Part shown: piece after piece, positions 1-13,079 of the stretch
How the letters are laid out: every line of letters starts with the position of its first letter
Position numbering within the stretch: the first letter of the stretch is position 1
From: Setophaga petechia
Lineage: Eukaryota > Chordata > Aves > Passeriformes > Parulidae
Assembly: GCA_024362935.1 (NCBI GenBank)
Contig: JANCRA010000001.1
Location: 62,772,930 to 62,836,929 of the forward strand
Length of the DNA stretch: 64,000 nt
Reading direction: 5' to 3'
Program-made: the position numbers and the translations under genes
Notes under the pieces: generated by a model
The model's input: only the letters and a program-made list of their open reading frames with translations
Database searches by the model: none
Told to the model about the DNA's origin: nothing

Positions 1-3000
1 CTTCCTGGGAGTTGCCTCGTGCAGCCCTGGCTTCTGGAGCCCAAAATCACCCCTGGGGAAGGAGAAGACATTCCCATCCACAGAAAATCATTCCTGGAGG
101 CCATGGCACCCTCTGAGGGAGATGGATTACCACTGACAGCCAATATTTTTATGTTTTGTTGACACTTTTTCAGCCACAGTATTTTAATGGCAAATCTAAG
201 CTGGTTTTATACACTAAACTTTAAGTCAAGGCATTTTTCCCCACAGAATTTTTTTAAAAAACAGGAAAGGAATCTTTGAGCCACATCTATTAAAGGTTTT
301 CCCCACAGAGAGAAGATCACATTGCAAAGCATCTAAAGGAACACGGTGTATTTCAACAGATTACCTTGTGTTCACTGCCATTAAGAGCTCTCTGGCTTCC
401 CAGCTGTCACAGACATGTTACCAAATTTTGAGTTGCAGTGAAATTGTTGCATTTGCTGGGTTATCTGCTGGAGTGAATAAACTGAGAGCCCACCACACTC
501 TGCTCATAAATCATCCTGTAACCTGGGGCAAGTTACTTACCACCTCTTGCCTCCAACTCCCCAGATAAACTGAAGAAAAATCAAAGAAAATCAATATCCT
601 TCCCCACCCTTCCCTTTTGCCAAGTCCTTTCAAATATTCAGGCAAAAGGTGGTAGGCAAGTGAAAACCACCCTGCGTTGGGAAATATTTCCATTTCTGAT
701 TTGCAGAGGAAAGCAACAATTTTACCCCCTCACTTTGAAGAGAGGGAGAGAAGTGATGCTGCTTAAACTAAAAAGAGATTAGTTTTATTTCGTTAATTGC
801 AGTCCTTTTGAAAAAGGATCCTCGGCCTGCCGGTGAGGTGCTAATTAATGTGAGGATGTGGTGCACCGTATAATAAAGGCTGCTCTTGAGGAATGTGAGT
901 GAAGTAGGGATTGTTCCCGAGGTGCTGATGTGTAAACAAGATTGCTGCAGAGGTGGGCCACAGGTAAGCTTGACTTTGCATTTTTTGCAAGCCGCTGCCT
1001 TGCTCTTTGTGTTCATTTGTAGATATTTTCCACAGTGGGAAACTGAGGAAGAAGAAAAATCATTCCCTAGTAACCACCACTGAGTTGTCAGACACAGCAC
1101 AGCTCCTGTCTTTAGGATAGGGAGATACTCAGAGCAGCAGAGCTAAAAAATTCCTATGTAATGAACAATCAGCATTTTAAAAGCCTAATTAAGATTCTCT
1201 AATTTTATTTGACACTCTGTCTGACTGTGGTAGTGGGTAACTTTGGCCCCACGTTGACAAAAACCTTTTCAGTCTGTAGACATTCGTTGGCATTTTAGTT
1301 CTGCATCTTACATTTCTTCAGATTTCATCTTGGTAATTTTTGCTTTTCAGACAGAAACAATGGGAGAAGAAATTCAGGGAAAAGAATTGATTATCTCTCT
1401 GGTCCACAAGTATTTAAGATTTTCTTAGGCCCCTATTACAGAGGCTTCTGGCTTTACATTTAAGACTTATGCAGGGGAACTTTGCTGCCATATATTGATA
1501 GTATCAGTGATAACATTGATAATAGGGTGGCAACTGTGGACTATCCCTCAATGACTCTCTTCTGCAGCCAGTTTTGACTTGCAATTGGATGGGAAAACAT
1601 GCCAGTGACATACTTCAGAAATCCTGGAAGGAAATGCATCCCATGTTCCCAAATTGAGCAATGTTTGATCTGACTGTTACTGTCTGAAGTACAATACTCC
1701 CAGATGGACTGGAGAGGGTGAATCTGAGTAGGCAAACAGCAGTGACTTGCTTGCAGACAAGTTCAGCCATATTCTCCTGGGGAATTCAGTGCTCAGGAAA
1801 GAATTTCTCTGCCTTTTCTTTTGCATTATACAAGAGGACAAGCCCCGGGCATGTCCAGTTTGTGGATCCAGTGGAGGATCCTGCTCTTCAGCAGGTGTGT
1901 TTTGTTCAGACACTGGAGAGGGAGTCCTCCAGCTGTGAGAAGGTTGCAATCCCAAGTTATCTGAGAAGTGCTGAGTATTCCATGAACCCTTCCCTTCACT
2001 AACCCCCCCACCAGATGCGTCCACTTCTTTAGAAGACAAATCTGACTATGAGTGGTGAAGGAGGAATATCCTCTCTGCTGGAAGAAAAATAGGGAATAGA
2101 TAGATTGGAATAGCTGGGTTTGCTTACACTCATTACTCAGAGCCAGAGGAAGGAGCAGAGGGTCAAAGGAAGGACAATAGGTCCAATCCAGGGTGTGTGG
2201 AGGCAACTTTTGGTTGTCAGCTGGCCAAGGTTAGTGTCACCGTGCTGTCAGCAGTCCTCTTGCAGTCCATTGGGGAGCGTCCAGCGGAGCACAGCTGGGT
2301 GAGGAACATTCCAGACCCTCAGCAAACAGCAGTGCTCCCACAGCTGGGGCCACTGGGAGAGGCAGGGCAGCCTCCATGCAGGTGTCTTGCAATCCCCAGC
2401 TGTTGTGGGGACACCCCCAGGCCCCCCGGGAACATCTGGCTGGGAATACAGAGCTGGAGCTGACCAGGCTGATGCCGTTCAGGGCTTTGTCACCTAGAGT
2501 ACAAGGTGGTCAGGGGTTTTTCCAGCAGAGAGGAGATGCTTTTCCAGTGTGATATAGCAGCAGATGAGGGAAAAGGGAGAGGATTGACCAAGCCTCTTGA
2601 GAGAAGAATATTTCACCACCTGAAAAATGTATCATTGCATTGTGATGAAAATGCTTTCTCAGAGAAAATATTGTGGTTTCTTCTTTGGGAGGAGGAAAAG
2701 GAAGAATATAATTCTGACATATTGAGGTCTTTCTGCAGTGGATTGTGTCTTCTGGAGGTTGCTTTTTTCCTTTCTAGAAATATTTCTGAATTCTTGTGCC
2801 ATTGCATTTTCAACTCCATGATCCAAAGGGAAAATAACTGGGAATATCTATACATATGTAAAAAAACCTCCACAAAACATGCTAGATAGCAATTCTATTT
2901 ACTGATTTCTCTTTATCTCTCTATATAAATGTTCTATAACCCTGATGGCTATAAGTTTCATAAGGTACTAATTTTTTCAACTGCACTGTTCATATGGTGT

Positions 3001-3892
3001 GGAGATACGATTTTTTTGGCAGTCCCAATATTCCAGGCTTGTCATATATTTCATGTGGAAAAGAAGAACTTTCCCAGATGTGGAATAGCAGAATTTGGTG
3101 ATTTTATTTTTGTATTTACCTTGATAGGGCCAAAGCAAAATCTTATTGATTGTAAACCACTGGGGAACCATTTGATCAGCATAGAGCAGAGTACAGAACT
3201 ACTGGGGCTTTTTCCCAATCTTCAAAGAATCATTAGCTATTTTAGAAAATTAATGAAAATCTTTAAAAGAGAGCTTGGGTAAGAGCTCCTTTTGTTTCCA
3301 AAGTTTTTCTCCACTTCCCACACGCATTCAGCCCACTTCTGGATATATATTTAAGGCAGAGAGAGCTCCAGGCTGTTTGTACAATGAAATTGGCAGGAGG
3401 CAATCTTTCATTCACTCACACAATTGTGCCCTTAGAATATAAGCTATGAACACAACTAATATGATAATTAAATGATTTGAAAAGATACCAAATAAAATAA
3501 ACAGTTCCACATCAGCTCAGTAACAAGAATAATCTTACTTTCAGAAAGTGCATTTTATCTTGAAGGCTCCCAGAGCTGCCAGCACTTTGCACATGTCCAG
3601 CCACAGATCAGAGCCTGGTGAGAGGCACTGCTCCCCATGGGGAGCACAGGCAGCGTGTCCTGCACTGAAACCTGCTCAGGAAGGGGAGCTGAAAGCCAGA
3701 TTTGGAATAGAAAGTGCATGACTATGGTTAGATGTGGAAAAGATTGCCAGAGAAGCTGTAATTGAAAGATTTCTTTAGAGAACTCTGTTGTGATCAACCA
3801 ACACAACATGCACCCGTCACCTCTCCAGTGTCTCGGGCTGTAACTGCCCAGGATTTCTGAGAAGCAGCAAAGCAGCACTGATAGTCAGAGAA
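1..3892. other. Non-coding stretch, no gene recognised
   Basis: AT-rich single-copy sequence. Open frames here (up to about 127 codons, at 2506-2889) overlap each other on both strands and resemble no known protein. A GC-richer patch lies at 2165-2470. A TAATTA-containing piece at 839-1080 is followed by a CAG|GTAAGC donor-like sequence at 960-968, with no convincing acceptor before it. On the minus strand a good acceptor-like tract (575-600) sits 29 bp from a GTAAGT donor-like site at 535-540. Such decoys are common in vertebrate DNA and I do not call them exons. Confidence 0.6.
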
Positions 3893-4115
3893 CCATGGGT
3901 TGGGTTGGGTTGGAAAGGAACTTGGAAAGATCATGTCATTCCACCTCCCTGCCATGGGCAGGGACACCTTCTCCTAGACCAGGCTGGTCAAAGCCTCATC
4001 CAAATGCATTTTGAACACTTCCAGGGATGGCACATCCACACTTTCTGTGGGAAACTTGTGCCAGTGCCTCACCACCCTCACAGGGAAGCATTCCAGAAAC
4101 TTCCCAGAACCAACT
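3893..4115 (-). mobile_element. CR1 LINE, 5'-truncated 3' end
   Basis: A non-LTR retrotransposon remnant of the CR1 family, the main interspersed repeat of bird genomes. Read on the plus strand it starts with the reverse complement of the CR1 3' tail (a GGTTTGGGTTGG-like start, here expanded to GGGTTGGGTTGGGTTGG) and continues through CCTGCCATGGGCAGGGACAC, a CTAGACCAGGCTGGTCAAAG-like stretch, CACTTCCAGGGATGG and CAGTGCCTCACCACCCTCAC, in the usual order for an element on the minus strand. It keeps only the 3' untranslated part and no reverse transcriptase, as expected from 5' truncation on insertion. The tail lacks clean 8-bp ATTCTATG-type repeats and the homology fades past about 4115, so the upper boundary is approximate. 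It is inactive. The wording of the tail suggests a neoavian, perhaps songbird, subfamily; that is inference. Confidence 0.9.
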
Positions 4116-4215
4116 CTGGTTAACAGCACCACACTATTCCTGCTCCCTCTGCTGGGGTTTTTCTGGATCTCCCAGACACCAGATATAGACACAAAGCCAC
4201 ATTTCCACTGGTGTG

Positions 4216-4232
4216 TTTTTTTTTTTTTTTTT
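4216..4232. repeat. Poly-T run (T17)
   Basis: An uninterrupted run of 17 T about 100 bp beyond the recognisable CR1 fragment. It could be the tail of a minus-strand retroposed copy, but I find no flanking target-site duplication and no recognisable parent, so it is listed only as a homopolymer. Confidence 0.9.
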
Positions 4233-5421
4233 GAAGGAACTCTGATGGAGAAGAAATCATTTCTGCCTGTTGCATCCACAGCGGTGTGGGTGAAGATGAG
4301 CACAGCAGTGTAACTGAGAGTCTCCTCATTACCCTGCTGTAACTGTATCTCTGAGGGAGACAATAGCCCCAGGCTTAGATTTTCTAAAAATTTATCTGTA
4401 TCAAAAGGGATCTTGTACAGGCAGAAAGCAGCAAGCTGATTTTTTCCAAGAGCAGCTTTGCCATTTTAAGCAGTTGTTGGCTTAATAAGTGAAATAGCTC
4501 AGGGCTGTGTGCATGCCACAATGATTGCATTCTGTAAGAAAAGACTGTGCCTGTGGGTCTCCAAGGTTCAGAGCCAAGACTAGTCATACTTGTGGTCTTT
4601 AAGTCACAACCCCAAGCTATTCTCACCAGCGTAGATAAGGGATAGCTGATCATAAGAATAACACCAATTCCAAAATAACTAACCACAGCAAAATGAGAAT
4701 GACCTAGTGGAGCAATACAATGGGCGTGTGATTGACAAGATAGCTGCTCTTTGAAATGTACTGCAGGCAGTAAATAGCATCTTATGCCCATAAGGTATTT
4801 TCTATCTTAAAGCCAAGAATAATGATCTGGCATCTGTCCTTCCTGAGTGAGGATTCGGTTCTCAAGGCTGCGGCAGCTCCCTCCCAAAAGCCTCTGGAAA
4901 TGATAGCAGGAGTGTGCTCATGGCTTGTAATTATACCATGGGGTGCTTCTCCTCTTTCTTTCCAAAAGGGCTTCTCTCTCATAGAAGCAGCTGTGCAGGG
5001 TGGAGGGGAGTTTTGCTTCTTACACTTGTGCTGAGATGGATTTAACTCCCATTTGCATATCCTTGGAGTGGGCAGCCAGGCGAGGAAGTGCAAGGGACAG
5101 TTCTTAGTTTATCTTTGCCCCCAGCAAAATCCAAGTGGGATTTCTGCTCATTTCTACCAAAGCAGCTGCAGGGCTCTCTTGTAATCACTGTAATATTTCC
5201 ATTTCCCCTGTTTGTGGCATGGTGCAAATATAACCACATAGGGCTGTGAAATGTGACATTCCATGGACCTGATGCCAGGAGGGAAGAGTTCCCAAGGTCT
5301 GCAGCAGCAAGATTTGCCCATAGCACTTTGGCAGCCCATCCCAGCACCTGAGCTGCACAACCATTCTCACCTCACAGGAGCAACAGGAATCAAAAAATGT
5401 AAATAAGCCAACAGATATTTG

Positions 5422-5461
5422 CCTCTTTTCTTTCTTTCTTTCTTTCCCCCCCCCCCCCCCC
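5422..5461. repeat. 40-bp pure pyrimidine tract, (CTTT)n then C16
   Basis: All bases from 5422 to 5461 are C or T: a CTTT-type microsatellite runs into 16 consecutive C. The opposite strand is pure purine with G16. Such tracts are prone to length change and can adopt triplex or G-quadruplex forms in vitro; any role here is unknown. The C-run length is also a likely place for sequencing or assembly error. Confidence 0.93.
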
Positions 5462-8400
5462 TAGTATAGACTGGAATGCAATCTGGTGAACAGAAAGCTC
5501 TTGGAACATGTCAGATAGCTTTGAGGAAAGCAAAATGCTCCTTCTTTCAAGAATGGTATATTTTCTGATGTTGTCATGGAGCTTTTTGTTGGTTTGTTTT
5601 GTTTCGTTTTTTAAGTGAAAAGGAGAATTGTAACTTCCTTTACACCAGTGCATTAGCATAATACGTTCCTGCCTTCAGGTACTGTATGTCATTGTTGTGA
5701 GTACATTTTGACATCTCTCACACTTCCAGCACTCCAAAGATCCATGACAGAGCTGAATGAAAACTTTTTTTTTTTGGACTTGGCAGGAGCAGTAAGAACA
5801 CATAAAACCTGCCAGCTGTCAAGGATGTAAATGGTGATTTTGTTTCACTTTTTTAATGAATTAAAGCAGGATTGAAATCTGTCCAAAGACAGCATGTTGG
5901 GCCTTGCAAGGAAAGAAAAAAAATGAAAGGGAGGGATTTTTTTTTTCTCTCTCTTTTGGCAGTTATACTCACAGAGTGTTTATTCTTGGTAGCACAATAT
6001 AGGACAGAGCTACTCTCCTGGAAGAGCTTTGTCTGTGGCAGGAACTGGTTTCAAGAGAGAAAGCATTTGAGGGATTGGGAAAAAAATCTTAGTTCTACCT
6101 TATTTCAATGCAGATACCTAAAAACTACTGCACTCATCACTGCTTTGGAGAAGGGTAGTAGCAAATCAGTGGCAAAAGTCATTTTGTATGCAATTTACAG
6201 GATGAAGCCAAACTAAAATCTGATGGATTTTTTCTTATAAATCATGTTTTTGATGCCACTTTTTGGGGTGGGGACAGATGTGTCTTTCATCTGTCAGGCT
6301 GGCATCATGTACTCCTGAGGGGACTGTGATTAGACCCTCTGGTCTCTCCTTTTTCCTCTTCAGGGGTGAAAATATGGTAAAGAATTTTCCAGGTGCTTTT
6401 CTTTTTATGCCTTAATTTCTGCTTCTCAGGTGATCTCCAATTCCAGAGCCAGCCAATTTCAAGCTGTGAAGGGGTTATCAGTTATGAAAGCTATCTCAGC
6501 ACCTCAAAAATTGAGTTGCAGATGTTTTAAACATCTGGCAGTTTCCCTCAGCACTGGCAGAGGGAAATGAAGCCTGTTCTTTAGGAAAATGGAGTGCCTG
6601 ACATCAGAAAAAGCTCCTATTGACTGATGTTCCTGGACCAAAGAGCATCCTGGAAGCACAGCTCAGCTCTGGATTTGGGAAGAGCCAGGCACAATCTCCA
6701 GCAGGGTGGGCTGAGCTGGTCCTGTGTACAGCATGGAGGAGGTTCCATGTGCCTGGCAGGAGGTGCATGGAGCCCATTAGGTCTTGCAGGGGTTTACAAA
6801 CAGGATTCAACTTGGCCTTTGTGAACAGACCTATTAATCCAATGTGGCTTCTCAGGCTAGCCAGGCTTGGGCTGTACTTCAGATTTAGAGAAAATAGAAG
6901 GGAAGAAATTGGTTCAGACAAAACAAAAGAGAGTACTAGCTTCTTCCAAAAAAACTCAAGGTGGACCCAAATTTCTGAAGAAAATGTAGAACTCCCTTTT
7001 CCTCCCCTCTCTTCTCTCCCAGCCTCCTAAACCTCTGGCACCTACCCACTTCAGCTGGAACAGAATGACTCTTCTCCAGTTTCCAGCCTCTCCTCAAGTA
7101 GGAAGTATAGAAAATCTCACAGGAAAGCCTTTCCTTATGAGCTTTCCAGGCAGATTTTTCTGAATAAAGAGAGTCTTACACATATCAGCTATTTATTAAG
7201 TCTTCCATCCCCAGCTTGAATATAAGTCTTGAGACACAACATGTGATTACAGGATGACAATCTGCTAAACCCTACAAACTCTTCAGTAAACTTTGTAGGA
7301 TTGTAGGAAATATAGTGATAGCTTGGACTCTTCAGTTCTCTTTTTTCAAGAGAAATCTTCATTTACACAGCATGCCAGGTAATTCCAGCACTTATATATC
7401 AGAGTGCAAAAGGGTAACCTGATGAAATGGGGCAGCTCAGCAATAAACATTAAATTGCAATATTTTCCTCACTTTGGGGCAGTTGTGCATGTTCTGCAAA
7501 GACACAGAGCAGGCTCCCCCACCTCAGGATCCTGCTGTTACTCAGCATCTTCTTCCTCTGTCTCTGAAATGGAGAAAGCCTGCTCAAAGAAATTTCCAAC
7601 TTCCTCCTCCTTGCTGGAAATGAAAGCATGGGAGATGAAAGGGAAGGAATCCCTGCTGCCTTTCCAGGTCATGCTTTTCTCCCCCTCATTAAGGTCTGGG
7701 CTACCTTGCCCACACTATGAGACCTCCCCTAGCAGGGGTGAGACTCATCCACCTCCACCAGTTGGGTCCACAGCATGTACAGCCATTGATAAAGGGATGA
7801 ACAAAGCAACTTAACCACTTAAATCTGGGTGGACACAGGGGGAAAGACAGGAATGGCTGAGGGGGGAGAGGAGCCCCCCAGGTCACAGCACATTTCATGC
7901 CACCAACACACAACCCTGAGGTAAATCTTGTGCAGGAGAGAAGTCAACAGTGATTATTTACTCACTTGCTGGAGTGGTAATTTGTGCTGTATTATGAAAA
8001 GTTTTAGGTTTCCTGATGTATGGGAGGCAAAAAGCCCCCAAATTAGGATGCTTGGGTTGGCACCTTCAATGGAGGGAAGGTGCCTGGTGTTTAGCCTCAC
8101 TTTCTTTGATGGGGCCGCAGCTCTTAACCGTGCTTAATCCTTTTTAATGAACACTTTGCTGATGCAAATCAGCCCACAGATGTCTATTTAAAGGAAAACA
8201 CTGAAAAATCTGTTGGGAGACTGTCTCTGTAAGGTAGACTTGGCCAAACTAAAGAGTGCCACATAAAGGTGAGTGAAAAATAACTGCAAGTTAAAAACGC
8301 GCTTCAGGGAAGATGGTTCAGAGGAGAATGTTTTCCAAAGTGGTGAATTTCTCATTTCATAGTTATGAAAAGAAAAATAATCCAATTCTACTCTTGTCTC

Positions 8401-10310
8401 CAGAAATAGTTCAGAACAGAGAAATAGAAGCACTGTTTTCAAACAGGACTTTCCTGTCCTTTAAAACTACTTTCTTTCGAAAGGCAGGAAAGAGCACAAA
8501 GTAACAGTGGCTGTTTTGCCAGTTGGAAAGCATTTAGAAAGTGTGAGAATGTGAAGGGGGGAGAAAAATCACATCCTTAAGCTTTGTCACTGTTCCTCAG
8601 CTGGAAAAATATTGGAAAGCAGAAAAATGTTTCTTTTTTCATACATCCTTAGTTTGGGGAATGGTTCCATAGGAAAGCCATTGTCTCCCAGGAAAGATAT
8701 TCCACTGAGAAAAATCAAGAATTTTCCAGCACTCTCTAACAACATGCCTTGTTTTCATTTCTACCCACTGACTGATAAACAGGGCATTTTTCAGGCTGAC
8801 TATTCTACTCCTCCAATGTGTTATTCCAACACATGTGGCCAGGTAGATCTTTCTGAGCATTATAACTTTCCATTTTTTTCTCTAAGTGGATTTTTTAAAA
8901 GGGCTCTAAATATGCATTCACATACAAACAGGAGGTGAACAATTCTTTCTTAGGACCTTGCTCGTTTAGGAAACATTTCAAACATTTTGAAGAACAGGAT
9001 AATGAGGAGCACATACAAATTTACAGCTTGAGTCATTACTCAGTGACTTTTCAAGTTCGATTTGCCATCTCTAATTATTTTTATTTTACTGCTTTTAATA
9101 CTTTGAACAGTTTTTGGAGGGCTTAATCAATCAAAAGTGTCACATTGCATAAAAGTTTGACTTCCTTGAACTGGTGACTTTCCCCCCACATCATCCAGCT
9201 TTGCCTGATCACCCTTCCCACCCTCACTGGTAGTTATTTTAATCACACAGCATTTGGGGCAGTCAGGACAGTGAGTGATCCAAATGCACCCTTTGCCCAA
9301 GCCATCATTTGCAAGTCATTGCACAAGGTGCATGCTTTTCCCCTTTCTCTACCAGAGGCCATTGCTTAAAAGATCCAGTTCCTGTAAAAACAATCCCAGG
9401 TCAGCACTGAGAGAGTGATGGAAAGGCCCATTTCAGTCGTGTGGTTTTTGGCATGGAACCACGGCGAGTGCATAATCTGTATAAATGTTAGCTTTCTAAA
9501 CAAACAGAACCTCTGCTTGCACAAAGGCACACAATAAGGTTGAAACTTGTTTCTTTCATTAAGCAACCTTTCAAAACCAGGGCTTGTTTTGTTCTAGACA
9601 CCCATCAATCCTGACAGATCCCAATAAACAAACAGCAGCAATGGCAACGGAGCCAACTGAGCTGCCCTGAACATTTTGCTTTCTTTCCTTTCCTCAAGTA
9701 TGGAAGTATTTTGTCCACCATCCAAACACAGAGATGTTGGAGTGGAAATGGGAAAGTTTTTGGGGTTTTTACCCTGCTGTGGTGGATGTCAGTGGAGGAG
9801 TGCCACCAAGCAATCCCATGGGCAAGGCTTGAAGTCCATCCATGACCCCTGGGGGATGTGGGTGATGTGAACTTCCCACTCTGGATCTGTGAGGGTTATA
9901 TAGGAAAATTCAGCTGCTGGCAGTAGTCATCCCTCAATACCCTGTCCAGACCTGATCCATTTCCAAGCTGCAGTACTCTAAGCAAATATTATTTTGCTTG
10001 GTGCTGCTATTGCAATTTCACCATGATGTCACTGATATATACAAGAATTTGGGGGTTTTTTCAGTCAAAAAGGGACAGCAGGAGTGATTTGTTGATGTGC
10101 TTAAAATAGCCTGGAAAGTAAAGAGGAAAAAAAAATTTGATCCATCTCAAGCAATTATATATTAAAAAAAAAAAGTTCTCTGTATATTTTAGTGCACTGA
10201 AGTATTTTTGAAAGAGATGGAAAAGTAGTGTTTTGTGTCCAGTGTGCTAAAAATGCCTTAAAAATCCATCATTCCCCAGCCATCTGTTTAGGAAGGCAAA
10301 GCTCTGCAGA

Positions 10311-10432
10311 TGAAAAGACACAGAGGTAGACAGCAGTTGTCCATGTTAAAATGCTGTTTTTCTGTGGGCAGCATTGAAAAGACACAAGGTAGACAGCAGC
10401 TGCCCATGTTAAAATGCTGCCTGTCTGTGGGC
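10311..10432. repeat. Diverged tandem duplication, 2 copies of about 59 bp
   Basis: Copy 1 is 10311-10369 and copy 2 is 10375-10432, with a period of 64 bp. Both run from TGAAAAGACACA through GGTAGACAGCAG, CCATGTTAAAATGCTG and TCTGTGGGC. They differ by a few substitutions and one small indel, so the duplication is not recent. The duplicated unit matches no repeat family I recognise. The 116-codon plus frame across it (10310-10660) looks repetitive only because of the duplication. Confidence 0.92.
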
Positions 10433-12898
10433 TCTGTTCCACCTCCTCCCACTGTCTTCTGGATGCTCATAGGTGTCCTTGCACCAGGCAGGCCTACATT
10501 TATGGGACAAAGTTTGGCATTTAATTTTCTAAAATCTGAATCAGCATTAATTATATCATTTCACTGGACAATATGTAACATTCTACCTTTCTGGGAAAAC
10601 CAGAACAGGAAAAATAAGCACATGTTTTATCTGAGAATGCACAGCTCACATGACAGATAATGCAGGGATTACAGGAGATGTGATTTCTGTGCACTGACAA
10701 TACAGACATGCTGTTTCTGGAGGAGGAGGAATTTTGGGTTTAATGTAGGTGGGGTTTAAGTCACTCAGCAGCTTGTCTGAGGCAAAAGTACAATACATGG
10801 CTTTTACTTATAAGAAAGAAAGCACTAAGATGATTTACTGCTTGTCACACAACACATGGTTACACAGGTCATTTTAAAATTACTTTTTTCTTTAACTTGT
10901 CTGCACACTGGTGGCGTGCAGTGTATATTCAAGAGTGTATATTCATTTTATTCTCTGTGAGTAAAGGCATCAGATTAAAAAATTTAAAAAAAAATTAAAA
11001 CTTCCAAAAACCCAATGACAAACCAAACTAAAATTAACCCGACTAGCTCACTCAAAAACTCTTGCAAATAGCTACAGTAAATTTCCCAGCACTTCAGCAT
11101 GATTGACATGTGGGAGTCATGTTCTGGCACAAATATATCCTGATGAAGTTATTCCTTCAGTGGTCACAGAAGGTCATCCTTTATGTCTTTGCTCCTTTGT
11201 CAATAAGGTCTTAGGTAGTTCCCCTCCCATTTTCATGTCTACACATGATTTCCTAGTTTATTAACAATTTGGTGGCTTCCATTGTGTGCTGGCTTTTTTT
11301 TGTTGTTGACTGCCACCTCAGCTTTGCCAAAATGTCTCTTGATTTGCAACTGTGAAAGGAGCTCTGGGGCTGGGGCAGTGTGACCCATCCATCACCTCTC
11401 CTTGTCACCCCCAAGATGTGCAGAAAGGATCAGGATTAGCAGATCCAGCCTGGTGCTCTGCTCCCATTCAGAGCTCAGAGACAGCAAATCTGTGGCGTGC
11501 ACTATTCACTGATTTTAGCACCACCAAACCCCAAATCCCCTCTCAGTGCTCCCTGGCAGAAGCAGCTCTCAAAGAGCTCATCTGTCTCACCCAAAAAAGA
11601 GGACAGAAGAGCTCCCTTTCCTATGAAACAGTTTTGCCTGCTTCCAGGTAAAAAAATGCAACACAGGATTCCCACAAAGTGCCTTAAGCCTGCTAAGAAA
11701 CGCACAGTGAACTACACAGTGAACTACACCTTTGCTGAGCAGCCAAGACAGCAGATTTGAGCTTTTTATAGCTCAAGTCTGTAATTCAATTGGCAAACAA
11801 GTGAATTGTATAATAATTAAAGTGATATATCAATTAAATACTAAAGTGAATAATATATTAATTAAAATCCCCAAAAACGGCATTGAGTGTCTTTTTCGTG
11901 GCCACCTGATCTTGGTCTAAATTAGGCTTCTGAATACCCTACTGTCTTGATAGTGTGTTTTGATTCTTCCTCGTTTTTAAAAAGAAATCTTCTGAAATGC
12001 CTAAAATCTCTAAAGGCATTTCTGACATTTCAGAAAATATTCTGAGGCTCTTGTCAGCATGGAAAACTGCCTGAATATCATCAATAAAACATGATGAAAC
12101 ATAATTTTCTCTGAATTATGTAATATTTTCCATTTTTTGAAGTACGAAAGATATGTAGATGAAAACACTCGATTCTATAGATGACTTGAAAGTTCAGAAT
12201 TGCCCTGGAGACCTTTGTGTCAGCCAAAGCAGATGATGCAATAAAATTACACATACAAATACTTTAACAGGTTGTTCCTAAAACTAGAATCCTGTTTATT
12301 GGAAACTCCCTACCTTTGGCAATTCTCATCAGTTGCTATAATAAATACTCTGTTTTCTGCACAGCATAAGGGAAGCTCTGAAAGTGTTTGTGAGCTTTTT
12401 GTCTTCCAACAACCCCCAAACCAAACAGTGCTCATAAATCCATCCTTTATCCTTGTTTAGTTATTAAATGTTTCTGTTGGATCTGCTTCCCAGACGTTTG
12501 AACTTTTCAGCTGGTGCTTCAGTAATTTGTGACAGGTCATCAGTGATCTTTATCCACTTTGTTAAGAGGTTTCAACAACCTCTAAACTCTCATGATCTGT
12601 TGGCGTTGCAACTCTCTGAAAACCCCCAAAATCTGACTTAAAACAGCTGAACTTTTCTTATGCAATGCATTAGCACTTTCTGGCCTCTTGGATGCCTTGA
12701 CTCTGGTTGATCTTGTTTAGAAACTGAATTCTATATAAAGAATATGTTTTTATGCCTTTTATCTATGGACCTTACAGACAAAGATGTAGGACATACAGAA
12801 CCATTGCTTACAATATGAAATATAGTCAAAATATACACACATACAGTGGAAGGGGGGCAGTTGTGGAATAAATATGGCAAGACGAGTGGCCAAGCACA
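10433..12898. other. Non-coding stretch, no gene recognised
   Basis: AT-rich sequence. Small features only: a 12-bp direct repeat (CACAGTGAACTA) at 11703-11714 and 11715-11726, AT-rich text at 11770-11870, and a pyrimidine-AG|GTAAAA sequence at 11630-11655. Open frames stay at or under about 100 codons and are unrecognised. Confidence 0.6.
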
Positions 12899-13064
12899 CT
12901 TGTGAAACTAAAATTTAAAATTGATTTGAAATAGATTCTTTCATTTTCTTGGGCTTTTGTAGGTCACGTAGATATTTACACCAACTTGCGAAACTACACT
13001 TCAAAATTCATTTGAAATGTATTCTTTCATTTTCTTGGGCTTTTGTAGGTCACGTAGATATTTA
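12899..13064. repeat. Diverged tandem duplication, 2 copies of 80 bp
   Basis: Copy 1 is 12899-12978 and copy 2 is 12985-13064, period 86 bp. The last 45 or so bases are identical in both (TTCTTTCATTTTCTTGGGCT, then TTTGTAGGTCACGTAGATATTTA), while the first 35 bases differ at several positions. Each copy ends with a TTTTGTAG|GTCACGTAG arrangement. The uneven divergence is the odd point: either the 3' half is constrained or part of the pair has been homogenised by gene conversion. Confidence 0.95.
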
Positions 13065-13079
13065 AGCAATTTGAAAGAG

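Larger units (their letters stand above)
4116..10310. other. Non-coding stretch, no gene recognised
   Basis: AT-rich sequence between the CR1 fragment and the first tandem duplication. It contains a T17 run at 4216-4232, the pyrimidine tract at 5422-5461 and scattered GC-richer pieces (for example 6620-6800 and 7480-7910). The longest frames (4384-4791 minus, 6620-7030 plus, 7404-7814 plus, each about 135 codons) have no recognisable domain and overlap others. An AAG|GTGAGT donor-like site sits at 8267-8275. I see no supported gene or RNA. Confidence 0.6.

Noticed and set aside
535..600. 29-bp minus-strand micro-exon
   Set aside because: Acceptor and donor shapes are fair but the donor has GTG before GTAAGT, the length is not a multiple of three, and nothing around it supports transcription.
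3897..3913. Telomere-like GGGTT repeats
   Set aside because: They lie at the 3' end of the CR1 element, whose tail normally carries a GGTTTGGGTTGG-like word; not telomeric DNA.
4116..4232. Extension of CR1 to the T17 run, or a second retroposed copy
   Set aside because: Homology to CR1 fades near 4115 and the T-run has no recognisable parent or target-site duplication.
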